The notes: generated from the sequence alone by a model not told the origin. 13,371 bases of DNA from Malikia sp041190985 (GCA_041190985.1 JBEEPT010000093.1:1-13371), one strand, 5' to 3'; positions 1-7,405 are shown, counted from the first letter of the stretch. A program made the numbers and translations.

Positions 1-1203
1 CATGCGCACGACCTCGGCGCCCTTCTCGTAGACCGTGACGGTGTAGAAGTTGTTGATCTCGGCGTACTGGTCGGGGCGCACCGGGTGCGCCATCGGGCCG
101 GCGTCCTCGGGGAACTGCGCGCTGCGCAGCACGCGCACGTCCTCGATGCGCTTGACCGCGCGCGCCGACGCGCTGCCGGCCATGTCCATGCTGAATTCCT
201 GGTCGCGAAAGACCGTCAGCCCTTCCTTGAGGCTGAGCTGGAACCAGTCGCGGCAGGTCACGCGGTTGCCGGTCCAGTTGTGGAAGTACTCGTGGCCGAC
301 CACCGACTCGACGCCGGCGTAGTCGAAGTCGGTCGCGGTGGCCGGATTCGCCAGCACGTACTTGGTGTTGAAGATGTTGAGGCCCTTGTTCTCCATCGCG
401 CCCATGTTGAAGTCGCTGGTGGCGACGATCATGAAGCGCTCGAGGTCGAGCGGCAGGCCGAAGCGCGCCTCGTCCCAGGCCACGCTGGCCATCAGCGAGT
501 TCATCGCGTGCTCGGTCTTGTCGAGGTCGCCGGGGCGCACGTAGACCTGCAGCAGGTGATCGCCGCCGCTGCGGCTCCTGATGCGCTGCTCGCGCGCGAC
601 CAGCTGGCCGGCGACGAGCGCGAACAGGTAGCAGGGCTTCTTGTGCGGGTCGACCCACCTGGCGTAGTGGCGGCCGTCGCCGAGCTCACCGCTGTCGACC
701 AGGTTGCCGTTGGACAGCAGCACAGGATACTGGGCCTTGTCGGCGCGCAGCGTCACTTGGTAGCTGGCCATCACGTCCGGGCGGTCCAGGAAGTAGGTGA
801 TGCGCCGGAACCCCTCGGCCTCGCACTGCGTGAAGAAGGTGCCCTGGCTGACGTACAAGCCCATCAGCTTGCTGTTCTTGGCCGGGGCGCAGGTGGTGAA
901 GATCTCGAGCTCGAAGGGCTCGCTGCCCTCGGGCAGCTTCTCGAGCACGAGCTGGTTGCCGTCCAGCTTGAAGCTGGTGCCGGCGCCGTCGACCAGCACG
1001 CGCGCGAGGTTGAGCTCCTCGCCGTCCAGGCGCAGCGGCTGGGGGGGGACGCCGGGGTTGCGGCGCAGCCGCATCCGGTTGAGGACCCGGGTCTTGGCCG
1101 GATCGAGGTCGAAGCTCAGGTCGACGGTCTCGACGAGGAATGCCGGTGCGGCATAGTCTTCGCGCTTCACCACGGTGGACGCGCCTTCACGCAGGGAGGT
1201 CAT
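1..1203 (-). CDS. pepN: aminopeptidase N (M1 family zinc metallopeptidase), 3' end beyond window
   Basis: The first 401 codons of a gene that leaves the window at its left edge still open. The product is an M1-family zinc aminopeptidase that removes N-terminal residues from peptides in the cytoplasm. The exopeptidase motif GAMEN is at residues 268-272, the zinc site HEYFH at 304-308, and the third zinc ligand Glu327 lies in LKEGLTVF. The spacing is that of E. coli PepN, where GAMEN is at 261 and HEYFH at 297. That family is about 870-890 residues, so slightly less than half is visible. The ATG at 1203-1201 lies 32 bp after the prfB stop on the same strand, so the two genes are probably co-transcribed. 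Only a weak purine-rich stretch (GGAAACC) precedes it. Identity is near certain; the catalytic region is intact and the C-terminal domains cannot be judged. Confidence 0.95.
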   Translation of the reverse strand, partial: MTSLREGASTVVKREDYAAPAFLVETVDLSFDLDPAKTRVLNRMRLRRNPGVPPQPLRLDGEELNLARVLVDGAGTSFKLDGNQLVLEKLPEGSEPFELEIFTTCAPAKNSKLMGLYVSQGTFFTQCEAEGFRRITYFLDRPDVMASYQVTLRADKAQYPVLLSNGNLVDSGELGDGRHYARWVDPHKKPCYLFALVAGQLVAREQRIRSRSGGDHLLQVYVRPGDLDKTEHAMNSLMASVAWDEARFGLPLDLERFMIVATSDFNMGAMENKGLNIFNTKYVLANPATATDFDYAGVESVVGHEYFHNWTGNRVTCRDWFQLSLKEGLTVFRDQEFSMDMAGSASARAVKRIEDVRVLRSAQFPEDAGPMAHPVRPDQYAEINNFYTVTVYEKGAEVVRM

Positions 1204-1235
1204 GGGTCGGTTTCCGTTCGGAGGTTGGGCGTGGT

Positions 1236-2340
1236 TCAGACGCCTTGCTTGAGCGAGGCTTCGATGAAGGCGTCGAGGTCGCCGTCGAGCACCTTCTGCG
1301 TCGCCGAGATCTCGACGTTGGTGCGCAGGTCCTTGATGCGGCTGTTGTCGAGCACGTAGCTGCGGATCTGGTGGCCCCAGCCCACGTCGGTCTTGGTGTC
1401 CTCGAGCTTTTGCTGCGCTTCCATGCGCTTGCGCATCTCGTAGTCGTAGAGCTTGGAGCGCAGGCGCTGCCAGGCCAGGTCGCGGTTGCTGTGCTGGCTG
1501 CGGCTGTCCTGCGACTGCACCACGATGCCGGTCGGGATGTGCGTCAGGCGCACCGCCGAGTCGGTCTTGTTGATGTGCTGGCCGCCGGCGCCGGAGGCGC
1601 GGTAGGTGTCCACGCGCACGTCGGCCGGGTTGATGTTGATCTCGACCGAGTCGTCGATCTCGGGGTAGACGAACACCGAGGCGAAGGAGGTGTGGCGTCC
1701 GCCCGAGCTGTCGAAGGGCGACTTGCGCACCAGGCGGTGCACGCCGGTCTCGGTGCGCAGCAGGCCGTAGGCGTACTCGCCCTCGATCTTGATCGTGGCG
1801 CTCTTGATGCCGGCGGTGTCGCCGTCGGTGATGTCCTCGACCGAGACCTTGAAGCCCTTGCGCTCGCCGTAGCGGGTGTACTGGCGCAGCAGCATGCTGG
1901 CCCAGTCGCAGGCCTCGGTGCCGCCGGCGCCGGCCTGGATGTCGAGGAAGCAGTTCAGCGGGTCGGCCTCCTGGTTGAACATGCGGCGGAACTCGAGCTT
2001 CTCGACGTCGGCGGCGAGGTTCTCGGCCTCAGCCTCGATCGTCTCGATGCCGGCATCGTCGCCTTCTTCCTTGGACATCTCGAACAGCTCGGCGTTGTCG
2101 GCCAGCTCGGTGCTCAGGCGGTCGAGCACCAGCACCACGTCCTCGAGCGACTTCTTCTCCTTGCCCAGGTCCTGGGCGCGCTTGGGGTTGTCCCAGACGG
2201 TGGGGTCTTCCAGCGCGGCGTTGACCTCGGTCAGCTTCAGGGCCTTGTGATCGTAGTCAAAGATACCCCCGTAGCTCGATCACGCGCGAGCTCAGGTCGG
2301 CGAGGCGGGCGGAGATGGCGTTGAGGCGTTCGGCTTCCAT
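1236..2340 (-). CDS. prfB: peptide chain release factor 2, with programmed +1 frameshift
   Basis: RF2 recognises UGA and UAA stop codons on the ribosome and triggers release of the finished protein. Translation starts at the ATG at 2340-2338, behind an AAAGAG-type ribosome binding site. It reads 27 codons to an in-frame TGA at 2259-2257 and continues in the +1 frame from GAC at 2258. The joined product is 367 residues, against 365 in E. coli. The stop-codon-recognition tripeptide SPF is at about 207-209 and the peptidyl-hydrolysis motif GGQ at about 252-254, inside RASGAGGQH. The residue four before that GGQ is Ala, as in most bacteria, and not the Thr of E. coli K-12. It is followed after 32 bp by pepN. 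A standard single-frame gene call would start inside the gene at 2138 and lose the N-terminus. Confidence 0.97.
2256..2271 (-). promoter_or_regulatory. prfB: prfB programmed +1 frameshift site
   Basis: On the minus strand the sequence reads CGG GGG TAT CTT TGA C. It holds the GGGGG Shine-Dalgarno-like element, the slippery CTT and the in-frame TGA followed by C, with the same spacing as in E. coli prfB. By the established mechanism, scarce RF2 makes the ribosome pause at the weak TGA-C stop and slip forward one base, so RF2 controls its own synthesis. The frame opens again exactly at GAC (Asp), giving a product that continues YDHKALKL. Confidence 0.95.
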
Positions 2341-2479
2341 GATCTTGAATCTCTTTGTAATCTGTCAAAACCGGCGATTTTCTCATGTCGCAGGGGTTTG
2401 AGGGGGCGCCCGGACATGCTTTCAGTGCCCTGGTCGCCAGTGCGCCAGGCTTGCCGCTGCCGAGGATCAGCCGGGGTGT

Positions 2480-3430
2480 TCAGGCCAGGAAGTCCTCGAT
2501 CAGGCGCGCGACTGCCTCGGGCTGGTCGTGGTGCAGCATGTGGCCGGCGTCCGGCACGACGGCGCGCCGGCAGTCCGGCACGGCCTCCAGCCGCTGGTGG
2601 AACTCGGCCCGCGTGAACTCGCCGTGCTGGTACCAGCGCGCCAGGCTGTCGTCGGTGGCCTCGACCATCAGCGTCGGGGCCGCGATGCAGCGCCAGACCG
2701 CCTGCGCCTCTTCGGCGCGGTAGAGCATGGCGTTGACCACCTTGTGGCCGGGGTCGCCCAGGATCTGCCAGCGACCGTCCTCGCCGCGCGCCGACCAGTG
2801 CTGCGCCAGCCACAACGCCTTGCCCGGATCCAGGCGGGGATTGGTCTTCCTCAGGCGCCGCGCGACGCCCTCCAGGCTGTCGTAGTGCTGCAGATCGAGC
2901 TCGCCGCGCTGGCGCGCCTTGAGCTGGTCGATCCAGGCCGCGTAGCGGCGCGCCGCCTGGGCGGGACGGCTCGCAGGCAGGCCGAAGCCCTCGAGGTTGA
3001 CCAGGCGGTGCACGCGCTCGGGGCGCACGCCGGCATAGAGCATGGCGGCGTTGCCGCCCATGCTGTGGCCGACCAGGTCCACCGGGGCGCCGGCGCGGCC
3101 GAGTTCGGCGTCGAGCCGGTCGAGCAGGACGTCCAGGTCGGCGAGGTAGTCGGCCGACCAGTAGTGGTCGGCGCGGCCGTAGTCGAAGGGCGAGGGGCCG
3201 GCGCCTTGCTCGCGCGTCAGGCCGAAGCCGCGCCAGTCGGGCGCAACGACGAAGCGCTCCCACTGCAGGGCGTCGACCACGAACTGGAATGAGGCCGAGA
3301 CGTCCATCCAGCCGTGCAGCAGCACCAGCGGCACCTCGCCCGGGCGCGGCTCGCCCCAGCTGCGGACATGGTAGCGTTGCTGGCGGACATTGAGGAAGCG
3401 GCTGCGGGAGGGGCGTTTTTCCTGGTACAT
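2480..3430 (-). CDS. alpha/beta hydrolase fold protein
   Basis: A 316-residue protein with the alpha/beta hydrolase fold. The oxyanion-hole HG is at 39-40 (LVLLHGWMD), the nucleophile elbow GHSMGG has Ser123, and a likely acid lies in ATDD around 258-261. His297 sits in the typical C-terminal setting GHMLHHDQPEAVA. There is no signal peptide, so it is probably cytoplasmic. The substrate cannot be read from the sequence; carboxylesterase or haloalkane/epoxide-type relatives share this layout. The ATG at 3430-3428 was chosen because the family's N-terminal strand begins soon after it and a longer frame would run into the divergent gene. The ribosome site there is weak. It lies 139 bp upstream of prfB on the same strand and 85 bp from the divergent aldo/keto reductase. 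Confidence 0.9.
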   Translation of the reverse strand: MYQEKRPSRSRFLNVRQQRYHVRSWGEPRPGEVPLVLLHGWMDVSASFQFVVDALQWERFVVAPDWRGFGLTREQGAGPSPFDYGRADHYWSADYLADLDVLLDRLDAELGRAGAPVDLVGHSMGGNAAMLYAGVRPERVHRLVNLEGFGLPASRPAQAARRYAAWIDQLKARQRGELDLQHYDSLEGVARRLRKTNPRLDPGKALWLAQHWSARGEDGRWQILGDPGHKVVNAMLYRAEEAQAVWRCIAAPTLMVEATDDSLARWYQHGEFTRAEFHQRLEAVPDCRRAVVPDAGHMLHHDQPEAVARLIEDFLA

Positions 3431-3515
3431 GCGGCGATTATTGCGGCTGGCGCCGGCAGGCGCCCCCTTGCGCCGTGACAAAATCGGCGTCGAACATCCG
3501 GGAACCATTACAAAC

Positions 3516-4577
3516 ATGAACCTGATTCCACTGGGCGCCAGTGAGCTGCGCGTCACCCCGATCTGCCTCGGCACCATGACCTTCGGCGAGCAGGTTGGCG
3601 AGGCCGACAGCCATGCCATCCTCGACCGCGCGCTCGAGCGCGGCGTCAACTTCATCGACACCGCGGAGGTGTACGCCGTGCCGACGCGCCCCGAGACCTG
3701 CGGCGCGACCGAGACCATCATCGGCAACTGGCTGGCCGCGCGCCCGGGCGCGCGCGCGCGCATCGTGCTGGCGAGCAAGGTCGCCGGTCCCTCGCGCGGC
3801 ATGCCCTGGGTCCGCGGCGAGCAGGCCGGTCTGACCCGTGCCGAGATCCTGGCCGCCTGCGACGGCAGCCTGCGCCGGCTGCAAACCGAGGTGATCGACC
3901 TCTACCAGATCCACTGGCCGGCGCGTAATGTGCCGGCGTTCGGCGCCGTCTACTACGATCCGGCCAAGGAAAAGCCCTGCGCCTCGATCCACGAGCAGCT
4001 CGAGGCCCTGGCCGAGCTGGTGCGCGCGGGCAAGGTGCGCGCAATCGGCCTGTCCAACGAGACGCCCTACGGCGTGCACGAGTTCGTGCGCCTGGCCGAA
4101 CAGCACGGCCTGCCGCGCGTGGCGACGGTGCAGAACCCCTACTGCCTGATCAACCGCACGCTCGAGAACGGCCTGGACGAGACCATGCACCGTCTCGGCG
4201 TCTCGCTGCTCGCGTATTCGCCGCTGGGCTTCGGCCTGCTGAGCGGCAAGTACGACGCCGACGGCTTCGCCACGCCCGCTGCAGCCAGCGGCCGCATGGC
4301 GCTGTTCGATTCCATGCGCAAGCAGCGCTGGGGCCGGCCCGATGCGCTGGCCGCGGCCCGGCGCTACAACGCGCTGGCGCGCGAGCACGGCCTGACGCCG
4401 ACGCAGCTGGCGCTGGCCTTCTGCTACACCAAGTGGCAGGTCGCCAGCACCATCATCGGCGTCACCAGCCTGGGCCAGCTCGATGAGTGCCTGGACGCCT
4501 GGGGCACGACGCTGTCGCCCGAACTGCTGCAGGCCATAGACCAGATCCGCTGGGAATGCCGCGACCCCGCGGCCTGA
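3516..4577 (+). CDS. tas: NADP(H)-dependent aldo/keto reductase, Tas type
   Basis: A 353-residue TIM-barrel oxidoreductase. It begins LGTMTFGEQ and carries RPET...TETIIGNWL, which are hallmarks of the E. coli Tas branch (about 346 residues). The aldo/keto reductase catalytic tetrad is visible as Asp48, Tyr53, Lys88 and His133, the last in YQIHWP. SNETPYGV and the C-terminal TIIGVTSLGQL correspond to the substrate- and cofactor-binding parts. Such enzymes reduce carbonyls with NADPH in the cytoplasm; the physiological substrate of Tas proteins is not settled. The ATG at 3516 places the first beta strand at the normal distance, and no strong Shine-Dalgarno precedes it. It is divergent from the alpha/beta hydrolase and 32 bp before plsY, so it is likely co-transcribed with plsY. 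The gene symbol is assigned by resemblance to E. coli Tas. Confidence 0.92.
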   Translation: MNLIPLGASELRVTPICLGTMTFGEQVGEADSHAILDRALERGVNFIDTAEVYAVPTRPETCGATETIIGNWLAARPGARARIVLASKVAGPSRGMPWVRGEQAGLTRAEILAACDGSLRRLQTEVIDLYQIHWPARNVPAFGAVYYDPAKEKPCASIHEQLEALAELVRAGKVRAIGLSNETPYGVHEFVRLAEQHGLPRVATVQNPYCLINRTLENGLDETMHRLGVSLLAYSPLGFGLLSGKYDADGFATPAAASGRMALFDSMRKQRWGRPDALAAARRYNALAREHGLTPTQLALAFCYTKWQVASTIIGVTSLGQLDECLDAWGTTLSPELLQAIDQIRWECRDPAA

Positions 4578-4609
4578 TCCGCCCCGATTTCTACAGGATT
4601 GAATGACGC

Positions 4610-5236
4610 ATGTTTGACTGGACTCCTCTGGCCGCCGTCGTGGTCGCCTACCTGATCGGCTCCCTCTCCTTTGCGGTGATCGTCAGCCGCGTGATGGGAC
4701 TGAGCGATCCGCGCACCTACGGCAGCAAGAATCCGGGCGCGACCAATGTGCTGCGCTCGGGCAGCAAGAAGGCCGCCGCCGCGACGCTGCTGCTCGACGC
4801 TATCAAGGGCTGGCTGCCGACCTGGGCGATGTCGCAATGGGGCCAGGCCTGGGGCCTGGGCGAGGGCACGCTGGCGCTGACCGGACTGGCGGCCTTCCTC
4901 GGCCACCTTTTTCCGGTGTTCTTCCGCTTCAAGGGCGGCAAGGGCGTGGCCACCGCCGCGGGCGTGCTGATCGGTTTCGAGCCCTGGCTCGGCGCCGCCA
5001 CCCTGGCGAGCTGGCTGCTGGTGGCGCTGGTGCTGCGCTATTCCTCGCTGGCGGCCATCGTCGCCTCGCTGTTCGCGCCCGGCTTCTATCTGCTGGCCGG
5101 CGGCACCCTGTGGGACAGCAGCGGTCCGGTGGCGCTGGCGATCGCGCTCATGAGCCTGCTGCTGCTGTGGCGCCATCGCGCCAACATCGGCCGCCTGCTC
5201 GCGGGCCAGGAATCCAGGATCGGCAGCAAGAAGTGA
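4610..5236 (+). CDS. plsY: glycerol-3-phosphate acyltransferase PlsY (acyl-phosphate dependent)
   Basis: A 208-residue integral membrane enzyme that transfers an acyl group from acyl-phosphate to sn-glycerol-3-phosphate, giving lysophosphatidic acid, the first step of phospholipid synthesis. All three signature loops are present: GSKNPGATNVLR (38-49), GHLFPVFFRFKGGKGVAT (98-115), and RHRANIGRLLAGQES (188-202). Hydrophobic segments lie at about 6-26, 55-72, 86-103, 115-143 and 146-187, in line with the multi-spanning topology of the family. The ATG at 4610 follows AGGA at 4595-4598. Another ATG at 4603 is out of frame and stops after four codons. It lies 32 bp after the aldo/keto reductase, probably in the same transcript. 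Confidence 0.96.
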   Translation: MFDWTPLAAVVVAYLIGSLSFAVIVSRVMGLSDPRTYGSKNPGATNVLRSGSKKAAAATLLLDAIKGWLPTWAMSQWGQAWGLGEGTLALTGLAAFLGHLFPVFFRFKGGKGVATAAGVLIGFEPWLGAATLASWLLVALVLRYSSLAAIVASLFAPGFYLLAGGTLWDSSGPVALAIALMSLLLLWRHRANIGRLLAGQESRIGSKK

Positions 5237-5370
5237 GCTGCCAGCGGCCGCGGCGCAGGCAGTCCGCCCGGACCTCCCGAAATGGAGTTTTCCATTCCTG
5301 CAGTTGCGCCGGCGCGAGCTGGATTTCAGTCATGCCTTACATTCCTGAAGTTCACTCAGGAAGGTCCAGC

Positions 5371-5901
5371 ATGAAAATCCCCGCATCTTTCGCCCCCTGC
5401 CTGGCCGGCCTTGCCCTGGCCGCGACAGTCTGGGGCCTCGCGACACCGGCGCAGGCCCAGCAGGAAACGGCTCGCGTCATCAGCAGCACCCCGGTCATGC
5501 AGCAGGTCGCGGTGAGCCGCCAGGTCTGCCAGGACGAGACGGTCAGCCAGCCCGGGCCGAAGTCCGGCGCCGGCGCCGTGATGGGCGGCATCGCGGGTGG
5601 TGCGCTCGGCAACGCGGTCGGGGAGGGCAGCGGCAAGGCCGCGGCGACCGTGATCGGCCTCGTGGGCGGCGCCCTGCTGGGCAACCGGATCGAGGGCGAG
5701 GCCCCGCCCGAGACCCAGGTCGTCAAGCGCTGCTTCCCGCAGACCTTCTACGAAAGCCGCGTCACCGGCTACCTGGTCGTCTACGAGTTCGGCGGCAAGC
5801 AGTACAGCGTGCAGATGCCCAGCGATCCCGGCCCGTACCTGCAGCTGCAGATCACGCCGGTGGTGCCGGCCCCGGCACAGCGCCCCGTCTATCCCCGCTG
5901 A
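5371..5901 (+). CDS. secreted or outer-membrane glycine-zipper 2TM domain protein
   Basis: A 176-residue exported protein. A signal peptide covers about 1-29 (cleavage ATPAQA|QQ). It ends in AQA-Q with no lipobox Cys, so it is probably not a lipoprotein. Residues 65-105 form a glycine zipper: the stretch GAGAVMGGIAGGALGNAVG is followed by IGLVGGALLGN, as in the 17-kDa antigen/SlyB-like family that inserts hairpins into membranes. Two cysteines flank it (Cys53, Cys121) and could form a disulfide in the periplasm. The C-terminal part (YEFGGKQYSVQMPSDPGPYLQL) resembles a small beta domain often seen in betaproteobacterial members. It has an excellent ribosome site, AGGAAGG at 5358-5364, six bases before the ATG. 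The exact role is unknown; envelope structure or stress is the usual guess. The gap to plsY is 134 bp, so it may have its own promoter. Confidence 0.9.
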   Translation: MKIPASFAPCLAGLALAATVWGLATPAQAQQETARVISSTPVMQQVAVSRQVCQDETVSQPGPKSGAGAVMGGIAGGALGNAVGEGSGKAAATVIGLVGGALLGNRIEGEAPPETQVVKRCFPQTFYESRVTGYLVVYEFGGKQYSVQMPSDPGPYLQLQITPVVPAPAQRPVYPR

Positions 5902-5984
5902 GCGCAGCGTTCGGCCCGCGGTGCATCGGGTCCGGACGGCCGCCGGGCACAATCGGGGTTGTCATACCACCGGAGCCGCAAGCC

Positions 5985-6386
5985 TTGAAACGCCTCACGC
6001 CACCAGAAGTCCTGGAACTCGCCCGCCAGCAGGGCGAGCGCGCGACCTGCGCCAGCTGCAGTCCCTATGCCAGCCCGGGCTGGGAGTCGTTCCCTTCCAC
6101 CGAGAGCGAGCAGACGCTGCAGCCGGTGGGCGCGCTGTGGCTGCCCGGCGACGACGAGCCCACGCTGGAGGAGCATCGCGCGCCCGGCGTGGACCAGTGG
6201 TCGCCGCAGGCGTCGATCGCGCTGGCCTTCCATCCCTGCAACCGCTGCGAGGTCTGGGCCTGCCGGCATTGCGGCAAGCCCTTCCTGCGCTACACCGAGT
6301 ACGGCGGCTACTACGAGGACCGCCGCATCCGCGAGCTCGATCCGCGTCTGGTCGTGGCCGGGGAAGCGGACCCGGCCCAGCCTTGA
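5985..6386 (+). CDS. small cysteine-rich (putative zinc-binding) protein of unknown function
   Basis: A 133-residue protein that I do not recognise. It begins KRLTPPEVLELARQQ after a TTG start at 5985. No ATG or GTG is available upstream in frame, and GGAG at 5972-5975 lies nine bases before the TTG, which supports this start. Six cysteines form three CxxC pairs: Cys22/25, Cys85/88 and Cys93/96. The last two pairs sit in HPCNRCEVWACRHCG, a zinc-ribbon-like knuckle. The C-terminus (YGGYYEDRRIRELDP) is rich in Tyr and charged residues. There is no signal peptide or membrane segment, so it should be cytoplasmic. It follows the glycine-zipper gene by 83 bp on the same strand. A zinc-stabilised fold is inferred from the cysteine spacing only, and no function can be assigned. 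Confidence 0.8.
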   Translation: MKRLTPPEVLELARQQGERATCASCSPYASPGWESFPSTESEQTLQPVGALWLPGDDEPTLEEHRAPGVDQWSPQASIALAFHPCNRCEVWACRHCGKPFLRYTEYGGYYEDRRIRELDPRLVVAGEADPAQP

Positions 6387-6430
6387 GTCCTGCGCTCGCC
6401 TGACATGTCCCGGGCACCGACTCGCCCGGC

Positions 6431-6469
6431 CTGTCGGCTGGCTAGCGACTGTCGGAATTTTTTCCAGTC
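6431..6469 (+). promoter_or_regulatory. candidate upstream activator sites for the PEP-CTERM gene promoter
   Basis: The word CTGTCGG occurs at 6431-6437 and again at 6449-6455. The second copy lies in an imperfect dyad, GACTGTCGGAA (6447-6457) against TTCCAGTC (6462-6469), around a T-rich centre. These lie about 60-110 bp upstream of the sigma-54 element, the usual distance for an enhancer-binding protein. The repeated word and the dyad are seen directly. Assignment to a PrsR-type activator is inferred from the downstream gene type. Confidence 0.4.
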
Positions 6470-6501
6470 GATCCCCGATGTTGCCAGGATTTCGATTCAG
6501 A

Positions 6502-6517
6502 TCATTGAATTCAATGA
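6502..6517. promoter_or_regulatory. perfect 16-bp palindrome upstream of the sigma-54 promoter
   Basis: TCATTGAATTCAATGA reads the same on both strands without a spacer. It lies 11 bp upstream of the -24 element, inside an AT-rich island (about 6490-6528) in otherwise GC-rich DNA. It could be an operator for a dimeric regulator or part of a bending site of the IHF type; the overlapping ATCATTGAATT loosely resembles an IHF core. The palindrome is certain; its role is inferred. Confidence 0.45.
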
Positions 6518-6527
6518 ATAAAAAATT

Positions 6528-6544
6528 CTGGCACGGTTTCTGCA
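6528..6544 (+). promoter_or_regulatory. sigma-54 (RpoN) -24/-12 promoter of the PEP-CTERM gene
   Basis: CTGGCACGGTTTCTGCA matches the sigma-54 consensus (TGGCACG, four bases, TTGCA/T) at every defined position but one (CTGC for TTGC). GG and GC are separated by exactly ten bases. Transcription would begin near 6555, leaving a leader of about 80 bases before the ATG at 6638. Expression would need a sigma-54 activator. PEP-CTERM genes of Zoogloea-like bacteria are known to depend on RpoN and PrsK/PrsR, which fits this placement. Confidence 0.75.
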
Positions 6545-6637
6545 TGTACTGACGCAGTCGGAGTGGTTTCCAGCCCGTTCATGTCCCAGGCCGCGGGTTG
6601 CCTCGATCCGACGCATCTGACACAGGAGGAACCCATC

Positions 6638-7333
6638 ATGGAGAGGCAAAAGACCGGATCGGTCAGTCGCTGCCTGAGCGCAGCGCTGGGTGGCATGGCG
6701 CTCACGCTGGCTTCATGGACAGCCAGCGCCAACGGCATCGTGGCGCCGACTCCCAGGGACACGAGAGGGTATGTGACTGCGACTGACAGTGCGTGCGCCC
6801 GAGACGCCGCCTGCGCGCTGGGGCGCGGCGGCATCTCCGACATGCTGAGCATCTACAACCCCGACCATTCGGTGCTGGCGCGCGTCTACGCCTTCGGCAA
6901 CGAGGAAGCCAATAATCTCTACTACCTGCACGACCCTGGCGGCATCTGGTTCGACGTCACCAAGTTTGGTCAACGCACCACCTTGCTCGAGGAGAATGGT
7001 GGGTCGTGGAGCGACACCTTCGGCATTGCCGCCAACGGCATGCTCGCCTTCGTTTCAGACCCCAACAGCGATCATTCGCCCTCCCTGCCTGGCCTGACCT
7101 TCAGGGAGGCGCTCGGTTACAACAACCCCTTCCCGGAAGGCGATCCGGACAGCGTCTTCTTCACCATCGCCTACGACGCGACGTGGTATCTCAGCTCCCA
7201 GATGCAGGCGCTGGGCTACACGGCCGACTTCCGCTCCGACGTGCCGGAGCCGGGCTCGATGCTGTTGCTAGGCGCTGGCATGCTGGGCCTGGGCGCGCTG
7301 CGCCGCCGTCAGCGCGCGGCGCGGGCTGGCTGA
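6638..7333 (+). CDS. PEP-CTERM sorting domain-containing exported protein
   Basis: A 231-residue secreted protein with an N-terminal signal peptide (cleavage near TASA|NG, residue 31) and a C-terminal exosortase signal. That signal is VPEPGS at 202-207, a hydrophobic segment LLLGAGMLGLGAL, then the basic tail RRRQRAARAG. EpsH/XrtA-type exosortases recognise such tails, and substrates are exported in bacteria that make exopolysaccharide or flocs. The mature part (about 32-200) is rich in Asn, Asp, Gly and aromatic residues, with a possible disulfide pair Cys53/Cys59. I do not recognise a named domain in it. The ATG at 6638 has a near-ideal ribosome site, AGGAGGA at 6624-6630. It is preceded by a sigma-54 promoter and convergent with the flavoprotein gene. 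No exosortase gene lies in the window. Its precise function is unknown. Confidence 0.92.
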   Translation: MERQKTGSVSRCLSAALGGMALTLASWTASANGIVAPTPRDTRGYVTATDSACARDAACALGRGGISDMLSIYNPDHSVLARVYAFGNEEANNLYYLHDPGGIWFDVTKFGQRTTLLEENGGSWSDTFGIAANGMLAFVSDPNSDHSPSLPGLTFREALGYNNPFPEGDPDSVFFTIAYDATWYLSSQMQALGYTADFRSDVPEPGSMLLLGAGMLGLGALRRRQRAARAG

Positions 7334-7340
7334 GACCCGG

Positions 7341-7380
7341 CCCGCCCGGTGGCCAGCCGGCGGAATCACCGGCAGGCGGG
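7341..7380. terminator. possible bidirectional hairpin between convergent genes
   Basis: In the 72-bp gap between the PEP-CTERM gene and the convergent flavoprotein gene, CCCGCC-CGGTG (7341-7351) pairs with CACCG (7367-7371) and GGCGGG (7375-7380), with a three-base bulge. The stem is strong and GC-rich, but no T-run follows on either strand. It is at best an imperfect terminator. Confidence 0.35.
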
Positions 7381-7405
7381 TCGAACAGTGGCCGCGGGTC
7401 GGCGC

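Noticed and set aside
85..2324. Long rightward reading frames across 85-1359 and 1140-2324
   Set aside because: They are antisense to pepN and prfB, whose conserved motifs are complete on the other strand. Their Ala/Val/Arg-rich products are typical of the opposite strand of GC-rich genes.
2341..2370. TTGACA on the minus strand (2368-2363) as a -35 element for prfB
   Set aside because: With 17-bp spacing the -10 would overlap the ATG and reads AGATCA, a poor match. A leaderless promoter would conflict with the AAAGAG ribosome site.
4603..4617. ATG at 4603 as the plsY start
   Set aside because: It is out of frame with plsY and stops after four codons; the 4610 ATG gives the full family N-terminus.
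5281..5296. Hairpin AATGGA-GTTT-TCCATT after plsY as terminator
   Set aside because: Perfect but only six weak pairs, no following T-run, and located 45 bp after the stop; not enough to call.
6410..6429. Hairpin CCGGGC / GCCCGG after the cysteine-rich protein gene as terminator
   Set aside because: No T-run and an eight-base loop; such GC-rich stems are common by chance in this composition.
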